Positions 17,258 through 31,463 of a stretch of DNA of 64,000 nucleotides are shown in pieces (position 1 is the stretch's first letter; each line of letters starts with the position of its first letter). Below the pieces are notes generated by a model. That model was given only the letters and a program-made list of their open reading frames with translations, was not told the DNA's origin and made no database searches. Source of the stretch: Cacajao melanocephalus (lineage: Eukaryota; Chordata; Mammalia; Primates; Pitheciidae); the NCBI GenBank assembly GCA_963573385.1, contig CAUYLG010044445.1:1-64000 (forward strand), in the 5' to 3' direction. The position numbers and the translations under genes are program-made.

Positions 17258-17631
17258 GTATTAGTCCATTCTGATGCTCCTAATAAAGATATACACAAGC
17301 TGGGTAATTTATAAAGGAAAGAGGTTTAATTGACTCACAGTTCCACAGTGTGGGGAGGCCTCAGGAAACTTACAATCTTGGCAGAAGGGGAAGCAAACAC
17401 GTCCTTCTTCACATGGCAGCAGGGAAGAGAAGTGCAGAGCAAAAGGGGGGAAGCCCCTTATAAAACCATCAGATCTTGTGAGGACTCACTCACTATTATG
17501 AGATCAGCAGCATGGGGGTAAACGCCCTCCTGATTCATTACCTCCCACCGGGTCTCTTCCATGACACGTGGGGATTATGGGAACTACAATTCAAGATGAA
17601 ATTTGGGTGGGAACACAGCCAAGGCATATCA
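17258..17631 (-). mobile_element. THE1/MSTA-type MaLR solo LTR
   Basis: Antisense, from TGTATTAGTCCATTCTGATG through GGGTAATTTATAAAGGAAAG and TTGTGAGGACTCACTCACTA to AAGGCATATCA. Flanks AAGAC and AAGAG fit a 5-bp target duplication. Confidence 0.9.
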
Positions 17632-17689
17632 AAGAGTATATTATGATTCATGCTGATATTCAGGAAAATTATCCTGCCTTGGTATGAGG

Positions 17690-17846
17690 TAGATTGTGAA
17701 AGAGAAGGACAAGATTTGCTGATTTATTCAAAACACATTTACTGCATGCTTACAATATACTGGCCCTCTTCTAATCAATGGCTGTAGTGCAGAGAGCAAA
17801 GCAGACAAAGTTTTGCTCTCAAGAGACTTAAATTCTAGAAGAGGCA
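17690..17846 (-). mobile_element. L2-like 3' fragment
   Basis: ATTTATTCAAAACACATTTACTGCATGC and CTCTCAAGAGACTTAAATTC, read in reverse, match the growth-and-size phrase pattern of L2/MIR 3' ends. Confidence 0.45.
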
Positions 17847-18644
<798 letters not shown>

Positions 18645-19334
18645 AGAGATAGAACCAAACAAAATGAATGAATGAGTGAGTGACATAAGGTCAGGAAACA
18701 GTAAGTGCTCAGATGAAAACTAAAGCAGGGCAAAGAGACGTGCAGTGAAGGGATCAAGTGATGGGTGATATAACAGAAGTTATGTTTTTGAAAGACATAT
18801 GTGACCTCCAGAGAGGTTAGAGGTGGGGAACTTGGAAGCAGAGCCAAGTGATATAGTCACATGACATGACTGAGACCCCAGAAGCAGGCAGGTCTGGGCA
18901 GGCTCTTTCATGGGTCTCCCAATAGCTAAAGTGGAACTGAGTTGGTTGCTTCATGTTATACATATAGTACTCACCAGAGAAGCCTGGAAACAAAATTTAA
19001 TGCATAAGAAAAAAGAAATTGACTTACTCTTTTAGGCTAGTTGCTTGAGACTCCATTAACTTCTTCCCTTATCCACTTGGTCTAATCCACTACTGAGTCA
19101 TTTCTTAGATTCATTCATATATTTATTTACTTATTCATTGGTTTATTCATTTACTCATTAACTTATTTAATCCATAAGCATTTCCTGAGCGCATTACCAA
19201 GCCTTGGGAGTACAATGGTGAGAAAAACAAATTTGGGTTCTGCCTTCATGAAGCACACTGTTGATTCTGTTGAAGGCTTAACACAAAAAATATTTAACAA
19301 CCACTAAGTTTGGCATCCACTAATCAAAACAGGC
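18645..19334. other. mostly unassigned; (ATTC)-rich L2/MIR remnant at 19,109-19,320
   Basis: TTCATTCATATATTTATT and following TCATTG/TTCATTT steps are the reversed tail of an L2-like element; the first 460 bp hold nothing recognised. Confidence 0.4.
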
Positions 19335-19537
19335 CCTAGCCTAGACGTCCTCAAAATAGCCCTGGTCCATTCTTCTCTCTCCAACTCCACTGCTACAGCC
19401 TTCTCTTACCTGGGAGAAGTGGTCTCTAAAGGGGTTTCCCCACCTGCATCACATCCTCCCTTCCCCACCTGCATCCAGACCCTCTGCAACACATCCTCCC
19501 TAATATAGTCAAAATAATCTTTTTAAGAAACTGATCT

Positions 19538-19872
<335 letters not shown>

Positions 19873-20097
19873 TCACTCCTCTGACTAAAATCCTCCAATG
19901 GTCTCTCACTGTTTACCAAAAACAACCCAAGCCTCCCCACAACATGGCATATTCCGTAGCCTTCTGGTATCCGATCTGCTTGACTCTACAAGGTGTTTGT
20001 GTCTTTCCTGCACTACTGCTCTTGCCCAAGCTGCCCTCTCTGCTCAAAGTGCTTTGCATTTTTTCCTAGACAGTCTGCTGGACAGTCTGGACAGCAA

Positions 20098-20358
20098 ATG
20101 TGTAGTGGCTGAGAGCATAGAGTTCATAAGCCCAGTGGCCTACATTTATTTAAATCCTGGTTCGGCCACTCAGTATAGCTGAGTGACTTTGGGCAAGCTA
20201 GGCAACCACTGTTGGTCTCAGTCCCTCATCTGTAAAATGGGTGTAACAATATGATAATGGAAATGATCAGAGGTTGGCAATGAGCTAATATATGCAAGTA
20301 AAGCACTTAGAACACTATCTGGCATGCATACAGAAGCAGTTAATAGGCATTAGTTATT
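20098..20358 (+). mobile_element. MIR SINE
   Basis: Core GAGTGACTTTGGGCAAGCTA and CCCTCATCTGTAAAATGGG are diagnostic; nearly full length. Confidence 0.9.
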
Positions 20359-20835
20359 TCTGTATCTCCCCACTGCTCAGCACCTCTGCCCGGCACATAT
20401 TTCGATAATTGTGCTTTTAGTCCTTATTGCATTTATTTATTTCCATGTCGGCTTGGCTCTTCTAAACTGTCAACTTTTTAAAGCCAAGGATGTCCTCTGA
20501 TTCAGCCTTGTATCTTCTGGACTTGGCACATTTGTTAGTATATGTTAGGTGTTCAATATGAATTTGTTGAATGAATAAATTTCATAAAATGCGATTTTAA
20601 AAGAGCATATGAAAGAATTGAAAAAATCTTGTTATTTTGAGCATGTCACAGGCTGTTATGAAGTACATCAATCAAATGGAGAAATCTTAGTGTTTTCTAT
20701 GTATCCATAAATTTAAGATCACTTTTTAACGTTTTCAACAAAAGAACAGCAATCTGGGAAATCCTCATGTTTTATGTTGCTCAGTAGCTGATTTTTAAAA
20801 ATTCAGATATGGATCTTATCTTCAAAAATAAATAA

Positions 20836-21006
20836 GGCTGGGTGTGGTGGTACACACCTGTAATCCCAACTGTTCACGAGACTGAGGCAGGAGGATCACT
20901 TGAGGCCAGGAGTGTGAGATGCAGAGTGCCACGAGCCCTTCTGTGAACAGCCACTGTACTCCAGCCTGGGCAACACGGCGAGGCCTAGTCTCAAAGGCAA
21001 AACAAA
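20836..21006 (+). mobile_element. 7SL-derived monomer (FAM or 7SL retropseudogene)
   Basis: Starts like Alu (GGCTGGGTGTGGTGGTACAC) but its right half reads CTGTGAACAGCCACTGTACT then CCAGCCTGGGCAACACGGCG, which follows the 3' end of 7SL RNA (CTGTGAATAGCCACTGCACT) and not the Alu consensus. The central S domain of 7SL is absent. Confidence 0.75.
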
Positions 21007-21099
21007 CAGTAGTTTCCAAGATATTGTAATGAATGCTTCATTTTTATGATTCCATTTTGCTTCATATGTTGATGAATAATCCATATGGCTTACTGATTT

Positions 21100-21240
21100 T
21101 TAGCTTATAAAAAGCAGAAATTTATTTATGGCAGTTCTGGAGGCTGGGAAGTCCAAGGTCAAGACACCAGCAGATTCGGTGTCTGGTGAGGGCCCACTTT
21201 CTGGTTCATAGTTTGCACCTTCTTGCTGTGTAGGATTTGG
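21100..21240 (-). mobile_element. MaLR-like LTR fragment
   Basis: TATTTATGGCAGTTCTGGAG then GCTGGGAAGTCCAAGGTCAA, TGGTGAGGGCCCACTTTCTG: antisense MST/MLT-type LTR start. Confidence 0.6.
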
Positions 21241-22059
21241 GCTGTCTCCTGGGTCATTTAGGAGAAATCCTCTTCCTTTAGGGGTCCAAGGAGTCTCTTG
21301 GCTTTCCTGGTATAATCCTAAAGTAGTTCTGGAGCAAAAGTTCACAGTGTGAGTCTCCACATGCTGCTCTGTCCCTGTGAGTGGGAGCTGCAACTTAGTC
21401 CTGCCTCCTATCTGCCATTTTCCTTCCCTGATTCCATGACTTACATTTTTAATATTTTTAAAATAAAAGTAACACATATTATTTTAAGAAAATTTGGAAA
21501 ACAAAACAGAGAATGAATCTTATGCAGATATTTAAGGGAGTCTTACTTTTTTTGGGTGAACATTGAGCAGTTCTGTCATCAGTAAACTGTGAAAGATGAG
21601 CTTTACTGATCTTCACAGGATGAATGAAGTTCTTTCTGTTAAGTTCTCAAGTCTCAATATCCATGGATAAAGTGGATGTTTTGTAAAGGCAGTGGGATGT
21701 GGCCTCCATCTAGAGATTTCAAGAGATTGGAGTCATGTGTATTACACAGCCTGCCAAAGGGATTCTTCAGATAATTAGAGAAAGGAGTCTCTAGCTTGGG
21801 ACCAGTCTGTAGGGCATGACTTTTCTTTAAATGAGTCATCACCTCACCACTGCTCACACTTGCTTCTTTATTTTGACCACTGTGTCAGGATATGATCTTG
21901 GATAACTCTACAGGTCTCATCTATGAAGCCTCACATGGAGCTCATAGCAATTTCTTCCTTCTCAGTCTGTCCACAGTGCTATCTTCAGCTACTCCAGTAA
22001 ATAGCCCCCAGGGCTCTAAAATGGATAAGATCCTCTGCATGCCTCTTGGCTTATCTAGT
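21241..22059. other. unassigned intergenic sequence
   Basis: No gene or named repeat recognised. Confidence 0.4.
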
Positions 22060-22595
22060 ATTCCTTACAGATCTGATCCTATATTGCTTTCATCGACTTG
22101 AACACCACCTCTCTCCTACCAGCACTTTCTCTCCCATTGTTCAAATGATCCACACATCTGTCTCATGGCAGCACTTCATTGCTTTTCTCTTTAGGTTTCT
22201 TCTGTTTTCACATTGGAAGCTTGATGGCTGGGTTTATAGCCTGTGCTCCTGACCCTTGCTGTTGGCCTCTGCCTGGAACATCCTTGCTCCCTCTGTTTGC
22301 CTAATTCATTAACTAATTAGGGAGACCTCATCCAAATTTTAATTCCTTAGAGAAGCTATCTTTGATGCCCAGATTAGATTGGGATCCAAATGCTTTGATA
22401 GCATTCCGTGGCTCACACATGAACTCCAGTTTGCAGTGTTATATTTAGGTGGTCATTTGTTTAATGTCCATATTTCCTGCTAGAGAGTCAGCCATATAAG
22501 GAATAGGGCCTGGTCTGTTTTCCTGCCACTGCAACCGCTGAGCCCAGTTCAGTGCTTGAACAGAGCAGGGGCTGAATAAATATATTTTGACCCAC
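22060..22595 (+). mobile_element. L2 3' fragment
   Basis: TGGCCTCTGCCTGGAACATC and the end GCAGGGGCTGAATAAATATA are typical of the L2 3' region. Confidence 0.7.
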
Positions 22596-22618
22596 TGAAA
22601 TAAAGATGTAATGAACAG

Positions 22619-23760
<1,142 letters not shown>

Positions 23761-23783
23761 AGTGTGGCTTTACAACATTCATA

Positions 23784-24004
23784 CACCATCAGAATACATA
23801 CATATACATATAGAATGCATATATATGCATACAGAATGCATACATATACGTACAGAATACTTACCTATACATACAGAATACATCATACACCATCAGAATA
23901 GATGCATCTACATACAGAATGCATACATATACATACAGAATACATACATATACATACAGAATACTTACCTATACATACAGAATACATCATACACCATCAG
24001 AATA
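23784..24004 (+). repeat. minisatellite with 104-bp higher-order unit
   Basis: CACCATCAGAATA recurs at 23,784, 23,888 and 23,992, spacing exactly 104 bp. Between them are roughly 20-bp units of the form CATACATATACATACAGAAT. The 97-codon open frame across it is a by-product. Confidence 0.9.
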
Positions 24005-24239
24005 GTGTATGGCAAAGGTATATTGCTGATTGAGAAAAGGACATCTCAGTATTAGGTAACCTTTCTATGTGGGTTCTACCCTCCAAAGCGTGTGTACCCA
24101 TGAATTACTAGCTAAATAGTATAAGGCCCATGCTTTTAAGCATCCTGCTAAACTGAGGAAAGCTGCCCAGACTCTGGTTATTATGTGAATGAAAACACTG
24201 TAATCATTCATTCATGGGTCATTATTTTGGTTCTTTATT

Positions 24240-24790
24240 TCAGGAGGACTCCCTTCACTCTCTCCCTTTGTCGTTCATGTCTTCTTTCCCACTTGTTCTC
24301 CAGCCCCCGCCCGTTGCCTCCCCAACATATTTCCTGCACTTGCTCGTGCTCCCCTTTGCCAGTCCCTCCTTGGCTCCTCCCTCGCTGTCCCCTCCTCTGT
24401 GCCCTTGCTGGCGTGCATGCTGTGATGTGCTCAGCCTAAGGCTTCTCATATTGCTTTGGTTTTGGGGTTTATTTTAGCATCTCCTGTTGATACCTCCACC
24501 TTTCCCCTCTTCTCTTGTCTTTGTTCATTATTCTTGCATATTGTTTGTCTTTGTATTTTAGTTTCCTTTTGGGTTCTAGTTTTGGGACACTCTTGGTTTT
24601 GAATTTTTTTGTCTTTGAATCTTTTTTTTAAACCAGCTCCATTCTCTATCTTTTCTCTTTCTTTTCTTTTCTTTCTTTCATATCTCCTTTCTCCCTCTTG
24701 CCCAGTCCTGTTTCTCAGTTCTCGTACTTCCTTCTTTTCTTTTCTTTTTTTGTTTTTGCTTCCTCTCCCTCTGGAGGACTTGCCATCTTC
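24240..24790. other. polypyrimidine-rich tract
   Basis: Long CT-rich stretch (especially 24,645-24,770, CTTTTCTTTTCTTTCTTTC). It explains the Lys/Arg/Glu-rich open frame on the other strand. Confidence 0.8.
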
Positions 24791-25849
24791 CCTCCCACTT
24801 CTAACAAGGGCTGTGAAAACTTTGCCTTCTTTTCCAACTGGTGCAGCCCAGAGGACACTGTCTCCCTCAGCCATAAGGGCCATTGGAAAGGAGACTTGAC
24901 ATGTGACTGAGACCTCATCTCCCTGAATTGGGCCTCATGCACAGCCACTCATTAGATCATTCACTTTTCCTGGAAGACATTGAAGAGGAGAGAAGTAGAA
25001 GGCAGATGTGTTGTGTGCTCTGATACTTAGCTGCATACTAGGGTCATTAAATTACCTACCACTGACGACCCTGGTGCAGAGAAAAAGTGGCAATTTGCTT
25101 TTATTTATAGTCACCCTGCTTACCTCAGCAGACAGCATGCTCCTTTCCTCCGTGCACTCCCTGGGGGTTGGTGATCAAACTTAACTATTCGATCTGCATT
25201 AAACATAGGCAAATCTTGTCAATTAAACGGTGTCATCTTCAGCAAATATGTAGGCTGTCCTTTGGGTAACAACACTCAATATCACAGATGCCTCCCCTTC
25301 CCCTGTTGCTCTCTAAGGTGGCATGGACTAGGGGCGGGGGGCCTGAGGTGTTCTCCAGGTCCTGGGAAGGAACACGCCACCCTGCCTCCTCTGGTCCTGG
25401 AGTGCTGACACTCGTTCTTTCATTGCTCCCAGATGAAGCCCGAAGCTGCTCTAATTCAAGATCTGGTCTATGTCGGGCTCCCCAACCCTCTCAGTTTCCA
25501 CAGACTGGCGAGAGTCCTCTGAGACATGGCTGTGAGCCCCAGGTCCTTGGCACAGGAGGCCCTGCCACAGAGAACCACTCAGGGCAGATTTCCTGTGAGG
25601 TTCTTGGCTACTTCTGGGTCCTGTTTGTGTCACTTGAATATCAGGGTCACCCCAGGAAAGGTAAAAAGCAGCCTAACATGGCTGTACATTGCTGTACTTG
25701 CCAGTTAGCCCAAGTCTTAATCAGGATATTCTGTCCTGATTGTCATTTAGGACTTCAGGCTAAATGGGAATCAGGAGAGAAATACCCCTTCCCGTAGGCG
25801 CCCCTGAATTTATCGAACACACACACGGTAATACTGGTCCACACGTAGA
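24791..25849. other. unassigned intergenic sequence
   Basis: Contains a 169-codon open frame (25,288-25,797, plus) without recognisable domain, and no repeat I can name. Confidence 0.4.
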
Positions 25850-26040
25850 CGAGGCTTAACATGTACTTTGCATGATTTCATTCTCACAACACCTGTAGGA
25901 GGAAGATGTACAATTATCATTCACATTTAATAAGTGAAGAAACTGAGGCACAAATAGGTTGAACGCCTTCCAAAGCCTTCTCCAGGATCACACAGCTCTA
26001 TGGCAGAGGCTGGAGTGGGGCCATGGCTTGGCAGCTCTCC
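25850..26040 (-). mobile_element. MIR SINE
   Basis: Antisense MIR: AAGAAACTGAGGCACAAATA then GGATCACACAGCTCTATGGC. Confidence 0.85.
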
Positions 26041-27037
26041 CCTATCTGCTGAACCCTGGGGCCTCCTCCCTTTATTCCTCTGTGTTTCTCTTCCCTGCTG
26101 CCTGGCCTGAAAAAGGCAAGTTTTCTTTATTTCCCCTATGCCTGCTCTTCTACCATGAAGCTGGGCTATTTACCATATAAAGACTGGATTGGGTTCAGTT
26201 CCTTTTGAACCTTTTCTTCTGCATATCCAGAGAGAGGCTGCGTTGATGCCAGCTGCCAGGCAAATGTTTCACTTCTTCCACTGTCCACTTCAGAAGAACT
26301 CTGGGGACTGCCAAGACTGGCTGGTGGCAGTCATCCAACTCCTATATGGAGATCTATCCAGAATATGTCCTCGAGAGCCTCGCTCAGCTATCAGCTCCAC
26401 CTCGGCAGCTAATCATATCCCTGCGGACACACATGGCCAGACTGCTTCCTCCAGCAGCAGCAAGGAATTTGGCCAGGACTGGCCTCTCACCCTCTCCTGC
26501 CTGGGCTCCCTGAGTATCAGCAGCTGCCCAACATGCAGCTGCTGGCTGTGGTGACTCCAGAAGGGAAGCACGTCCTTCTGTCTTCATCTTGTACCCCAAG
26601 TGACCTCAGACAAACAGGATCGGAATTGACAGTGTTCCCCATCAAGGCCACACGCTTTTCAAATGCCTTATACATGAGCCATGTGCACCTGCAGAACCCA
26701 GGGTTTTGCTTAGATTTCTGGGTCTCCTATCAAAACCTTTAAATAGACACTTTAAGCTTTACGAGGTGTGATTCTATTGCTCAATTAGCAGTAGCTTTAT
26801 GTGCAAAGACTAGCTTTGTAAGGCATTACAAACTTATAAAATGTGAATGGAATCTACAGCAGGCAGGTCTCTCCATAAAGGGCCATGTTCTAAACTATTT
26901 CATATATTTCTTTTTTTCAGTCATTTAACAAATATTTTTAAGTAGAATCTCTTCTTCCTCTTCATTTCCAGATAATACTATTTGTGATTCCTTTCAAATC
27001 CCATAGCAATGGTTCTCAACATGGTATACTAGGATTC
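26041..27037. other. unassigned intergenic sequence
   Basis: No gene or named repeat recognised. Confidence 0.4.
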
Positions 27038-27341
<304 letters not shown>

Positions 27342-27880
27342 TATATTAGCATTCTTATGTGTCCTGAAGGGCATTAAGGGAGGTCTTTACTGTAGTTTCA
27401 GTATTTCTTACAGAAAATAGACTTTTATGATAAGGTTGTACTTATGAATTAAAAACATTTCTTTGCCTTCAAGTGAAATAATAAATGACCCAAGTGGCAT
27501 CCATGCAGATCTGATGTCCACTCTTTAACTGAAATATATGAAAGTATACATAATTCATAACATGATAAAAGGACTTTGGAAGATGGATACTTTTGCTCTG
27601 CGGTGTTCACGTGGGGAAACGATGCTCACTCATGAGAGGACAGGGTCCTGCTGCTGCATTGTCACCACAGTCATGCCTACTTGCCCTTTGGCAGGTCACA
27701 GTATCGTTGTCACTGTGAAAATTGTCTTTTGCGCTTATGACACAAACTTCTGATTAGAGAGGATGTCAACACTCAGTGGCTGAGAAATCCATCTTTTGGT
27801 TCAAGCATGCCCCAGCGTTCAGTGGCCACTGAGGCCCTAGATCATTCTGGGTTTCACTAACTAGATAATAAAAATTGTCA
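27342..27880. other. unassigned intergenic sequence
   Basis: No gene or named repeat recognised. Confidence 0.4.
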
Positions 27881-28162
27881 GGCCAGGCACAGTGGCTCAT
27901 GCCTGTAATCCCAGCCTTTTGAGAGGCTGAGGTGGGAGGATCACTTGAGATCAGGGGTTCAAAACCAGCCTGGCCAACATGGTGAAACCCTGTCTTTACT
28001 GAAAATACAAAAGTTAGCCGGGTGTGGTGTCTGTAATCCCCGCTGCTCGGGAGGCTGGGACAAGAGAATTGCTTGAACCCCCAAGGGTGGAGGTTGCAGT
28101 GAGTCAATACTGTGCCAGTACACTCCAGCCTGGACAAGAGAATGAGACTGGCTCAAAAAAAA
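27881..28162 (+). mobile_element. Alu (S-like)
   Basis: Dimer with AAAATTGTCA before and AACACTGTCA after. Confidence 0.95.
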
Positions 28163-28790
28163 CACTGTCATCTTTCTTTATCACAAACAGGGAGCTATTG
28201 CAATTGGTAATCCATGCTCAGCAGATTCATTGAGCCCTTTCTTCTAGAACACCCTCATTGTAAAAAAAACAAAACAAAACTGGGGACCCTTATAGTGGAG
28301 CTGTGGCCCCAGGGGGCCATCTGGCGTGTCATCAGGAGGAAAAATGCCCCTACACCTGCAGTGACAGTGCCCTCTGCTGCTCGTGTCTCTCTGCAGAGAT
28401 GATGGGATGGGAGAATGCAGACCACTTAGTGTCAAGTTTTTCACTCAATAATTAGAGCTTCAACAAACATATTTTGAGTGTTGCTTTTCTGCTGTAAATG
28501 TGGGCACTACACAAAGGAAGTTCATTATGAATGCCCTCACAAAGCTCACAGTCTGATGGGAAACCAGACCTGTAACACCTAGCTAGCTACTAGAGGATGC
28601 ACGGAATCCTGCGTGTGCTTGGAAGAAGGTGTTATGAAGCAGGTTAGGGAAAGTACAACGTTCTGGGAGGGAAGGGTGGTGGCAGAAAGCTTCACAGAAG
28701 AGGTGGCATTTGAATTGGCTCACTGAAGGGCAACGATTTTGTGGGGGCAGAAGCAGTTGGGCATTCTGGCTTTACCTTGAAAGCACTTAA
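28163..28790. other. unassigned, with L2-like piece at about 28,440-28,560
   Basis: TTCAACAAACATATTTTGAG and AAAGCTCACAGTCTGATGGG, in the reverse L2 sense. Rest not recognised. Confidence 0.4.
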
Positions 28791-28803
28791 GAGGTGGAGG
28801 AGA

Positions 28804-29111
28804 GGCCGGGCATAGTGGCTCATGCCTGTAATTCTAGTGCTTTGGGAGGCTGAGGTGGGCCGGTCACCTGAGGTCATGAGTTTAAGACCAGCCAGTCCAA
28901 CATGGTGAAACCCATCTCTATGAAAAAAAAAATACAAAAATTAGTCTGGCATGGTGATGGGTGCCTGTAGTCCTGGCTACCTGGGAGGCTGAGACAGGAG
29001 AATCGCTTGAACCGGGGTGGCAGAGGCTGCAGTGAGCCTAGATTGTGCCACTGCACTGCAGCAGGGGAAACAAAGTGAGACTTTCTCAAACAAAACAAAA
29101 CAAAACAAAAC
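28804..29111 (+). mobile_element. Alu (S-like) with (CAAAA)n tail
   Basis: Dimer; AGGTGGAGGAGA at 28,792 and again at 29,112 is a perfect target duplication. Confidence 0.97.
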
Positions 29112-29288
29112 AGGTGGAGGAGATAAGCTTCCCAAATGTCCTTTTGATTACTCATTCCAAGCTGTCGATGGCTTCTTTTCCCAAGCTTGCAGATTTATTC
29201 CACTGGTTTCAGCTGTCTCAGATCATCTCCTTGTTTAATGCATTGGTTCTCAGGAAAGTTTGGCCCACCTGCCCGCAACATCAGAATC

Positions 29289-29603
29289 TTTTTTTTTTTT
29301 TTTTTTTTTTTTTTTCTGAGATGAGTCGCGCGCTGTTGCCCAGGCTGGAGTGCAGTGGTGCCAGCTCGGCTCACTACAACCGCAGCCGCCCGGGTTCAGT
29401 TCAAGCGAGTCACCTGCCTCAGCCTTCCGAGTAGCTGGGACTACAGGCGCACGCCACCGCGCCCAGCTAATTTTTTGTATTTTTAGTAGAGACGGAGTTT
29501 CATCGTGTTAGCCAGGATGGGTCTCAATCTCCTGACCTTGTGATCTGCCCTCCTCGGCCTCTCAAAGTGCTGGGAGTACAGGTGTGAGCCACGGCGTCCG
29601 GCC
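29289..29603 (-). mobile_element. Alu (young-looking, CpG-rich)
   Basis: Antisense dimer with T27 tail and many retained CpGs; CAACATCAGAATCTT before and after is a perfect target duplication. It forms an inverted pair with the previous Alu 178 bp away. Confidence 0.97.
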
Positions 29604-29959
29604 CAACATCAGAATCTTCTAGGAACTGGGTAGAAACGCAAATTCTTGGGCCCCAACCTAACTGCTGAATCTGAAGCTCTTGGAATTTCCTGTGACATAA
29701 ATTGGAGGTTGACAGCCACAGTTCTAACATACAGACCGGCTCAGAACGATCTAGGTTATTTTCCATGTTCCATCTTGGCGAGACTCGGCTGAGGTTCTTG
29801 CCCTGACCTTCTTGTCCACGTCTCGGACGTGTGGACCAGCCACCAGGGCAGGCTGGTGGCGTTGTCCTCTTGGGCAGATTTTTGGGCAGGGTCGTGCCTG
29901 CTTGAGGGCAGAGGCGCTGGTCACAGGGCCCTGACGCAGACTCATATTTTCCCCGTCAA

Positions 29960-30228
29960 AGCGGATAGAGCCTTAGCAAAGCCATGGCAGCTGGCTTTGG
30001 GGTAATGGGGGCCTCCTTAGTCACGCAGAGCGATGCAGCCCTCCTGGGGTTATTCCGAGCGCCCGGGAGAGTGGCCACTCCCGCCCCGGAGGGGGAAGGG
30101 TGGCCTGTTTCCAAGTCCGGCTTGGTCAGGTGACAGCGGCGCGGCATACTCCGCAGCAATAAAACGGAAGAACAGCGCTTGTGAGGCCGCGCCAGCCTGC
30201 AAAGAAGACAGCCGGCCCGTGCGAGGAC
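29960..30228 (+). promoter_or_regulatory. FUCA2: FUCA2 promoter and 5' UTR, small CpG island
   Basis: GC- and CpG-rich stretch that begins about 350 bp after an Alu and runs into exon 1. No TATA box at a canonical distance. At 30,125-30,134 it holds GTCAGGTGAC, one base from the CLEAR palindrome GTCACGTGAC bound by TFEB/TFE3 at lysosomal genes, but the change falls in the E-box core. The initiator ATG at 30,229 has the context GAGGACATGC (G at -3, C at +4). Confidence 0.7.
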
Positions 30229-30443
30229 ATGCGGCCCCGGGAGCTCCCCGGGCTCGCGCTCCTGCTGCTGCTGTTGCCGCCGCTGCTGCCGCCTTGCCCT
30301 GCCCGCAGCGCTGCGCGCTTCGACCCCACCTGGGAATCCCTGGACGCCCGCCAGCTGCCCGCGTGGTTCGACCAGGCCAAGTTCGGCATCTTCATCCACT
30401 GGGGCGTGTTTTCCGTGCCCAGCTTCGGTAGCGAGTGGTTCTG
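30229..30443 (+). CDS. FUCA2: FUCA2 exon 1: signal peptide and start of GH29 domain
   Basis: Begins with ATG at 30,229 and ends at TTCTG|GTGAGTG, leaving two bases of a Trp codon. Residues 1-5 (MRPRE) are followed by a Leu-rich hydrophobic core (about residues 7-22) and a small-residue region (PARSA), a typical cleavable signal peptide, so the enzyme enters the secretory pathway. From about residue 32 the GH29 catalytic domain starts: [13 protein letters not shown], then the strongly conserved KFGIFIHWG strand that carries active-site His and Trp, and [14 protein letters not shown]-initiated upstream extension in frame (from 30,181) is ignored because it lacks an ATG. The leader is encoded by CTG-rich sequence and is shorter than in human. 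Confidence 0.96.
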
Positions 30444-31450
<1,007 letters not shown>

Positions 31451-31463
31451 ATGATATATTCTT

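Noticed and set aside
23784..24004. CRISPR-like spaced repeats
   Set aside because: The context is a primate genome; the units are degenerate and tandem, with no unique spacers.
23762..24055. 97-codon Ile/Tyr/Thr-repeat protein
   Set aside because: It is the translation of the minisatellite; no start context or transcript signal.
24446..24883. 145-codon Lys/Arg/Glu-rich frame on the minus strand
   Set aside because: It is the complement of a polypyrimidine tract; low-complexity composition explains it.
30033..30431. 132-codon alternative frame overlapping FUCA2 exon 1
   Set aside because: It uses the wrong frame over the conserved signal peptide and GH29 start and is explained by GC-rich composition.
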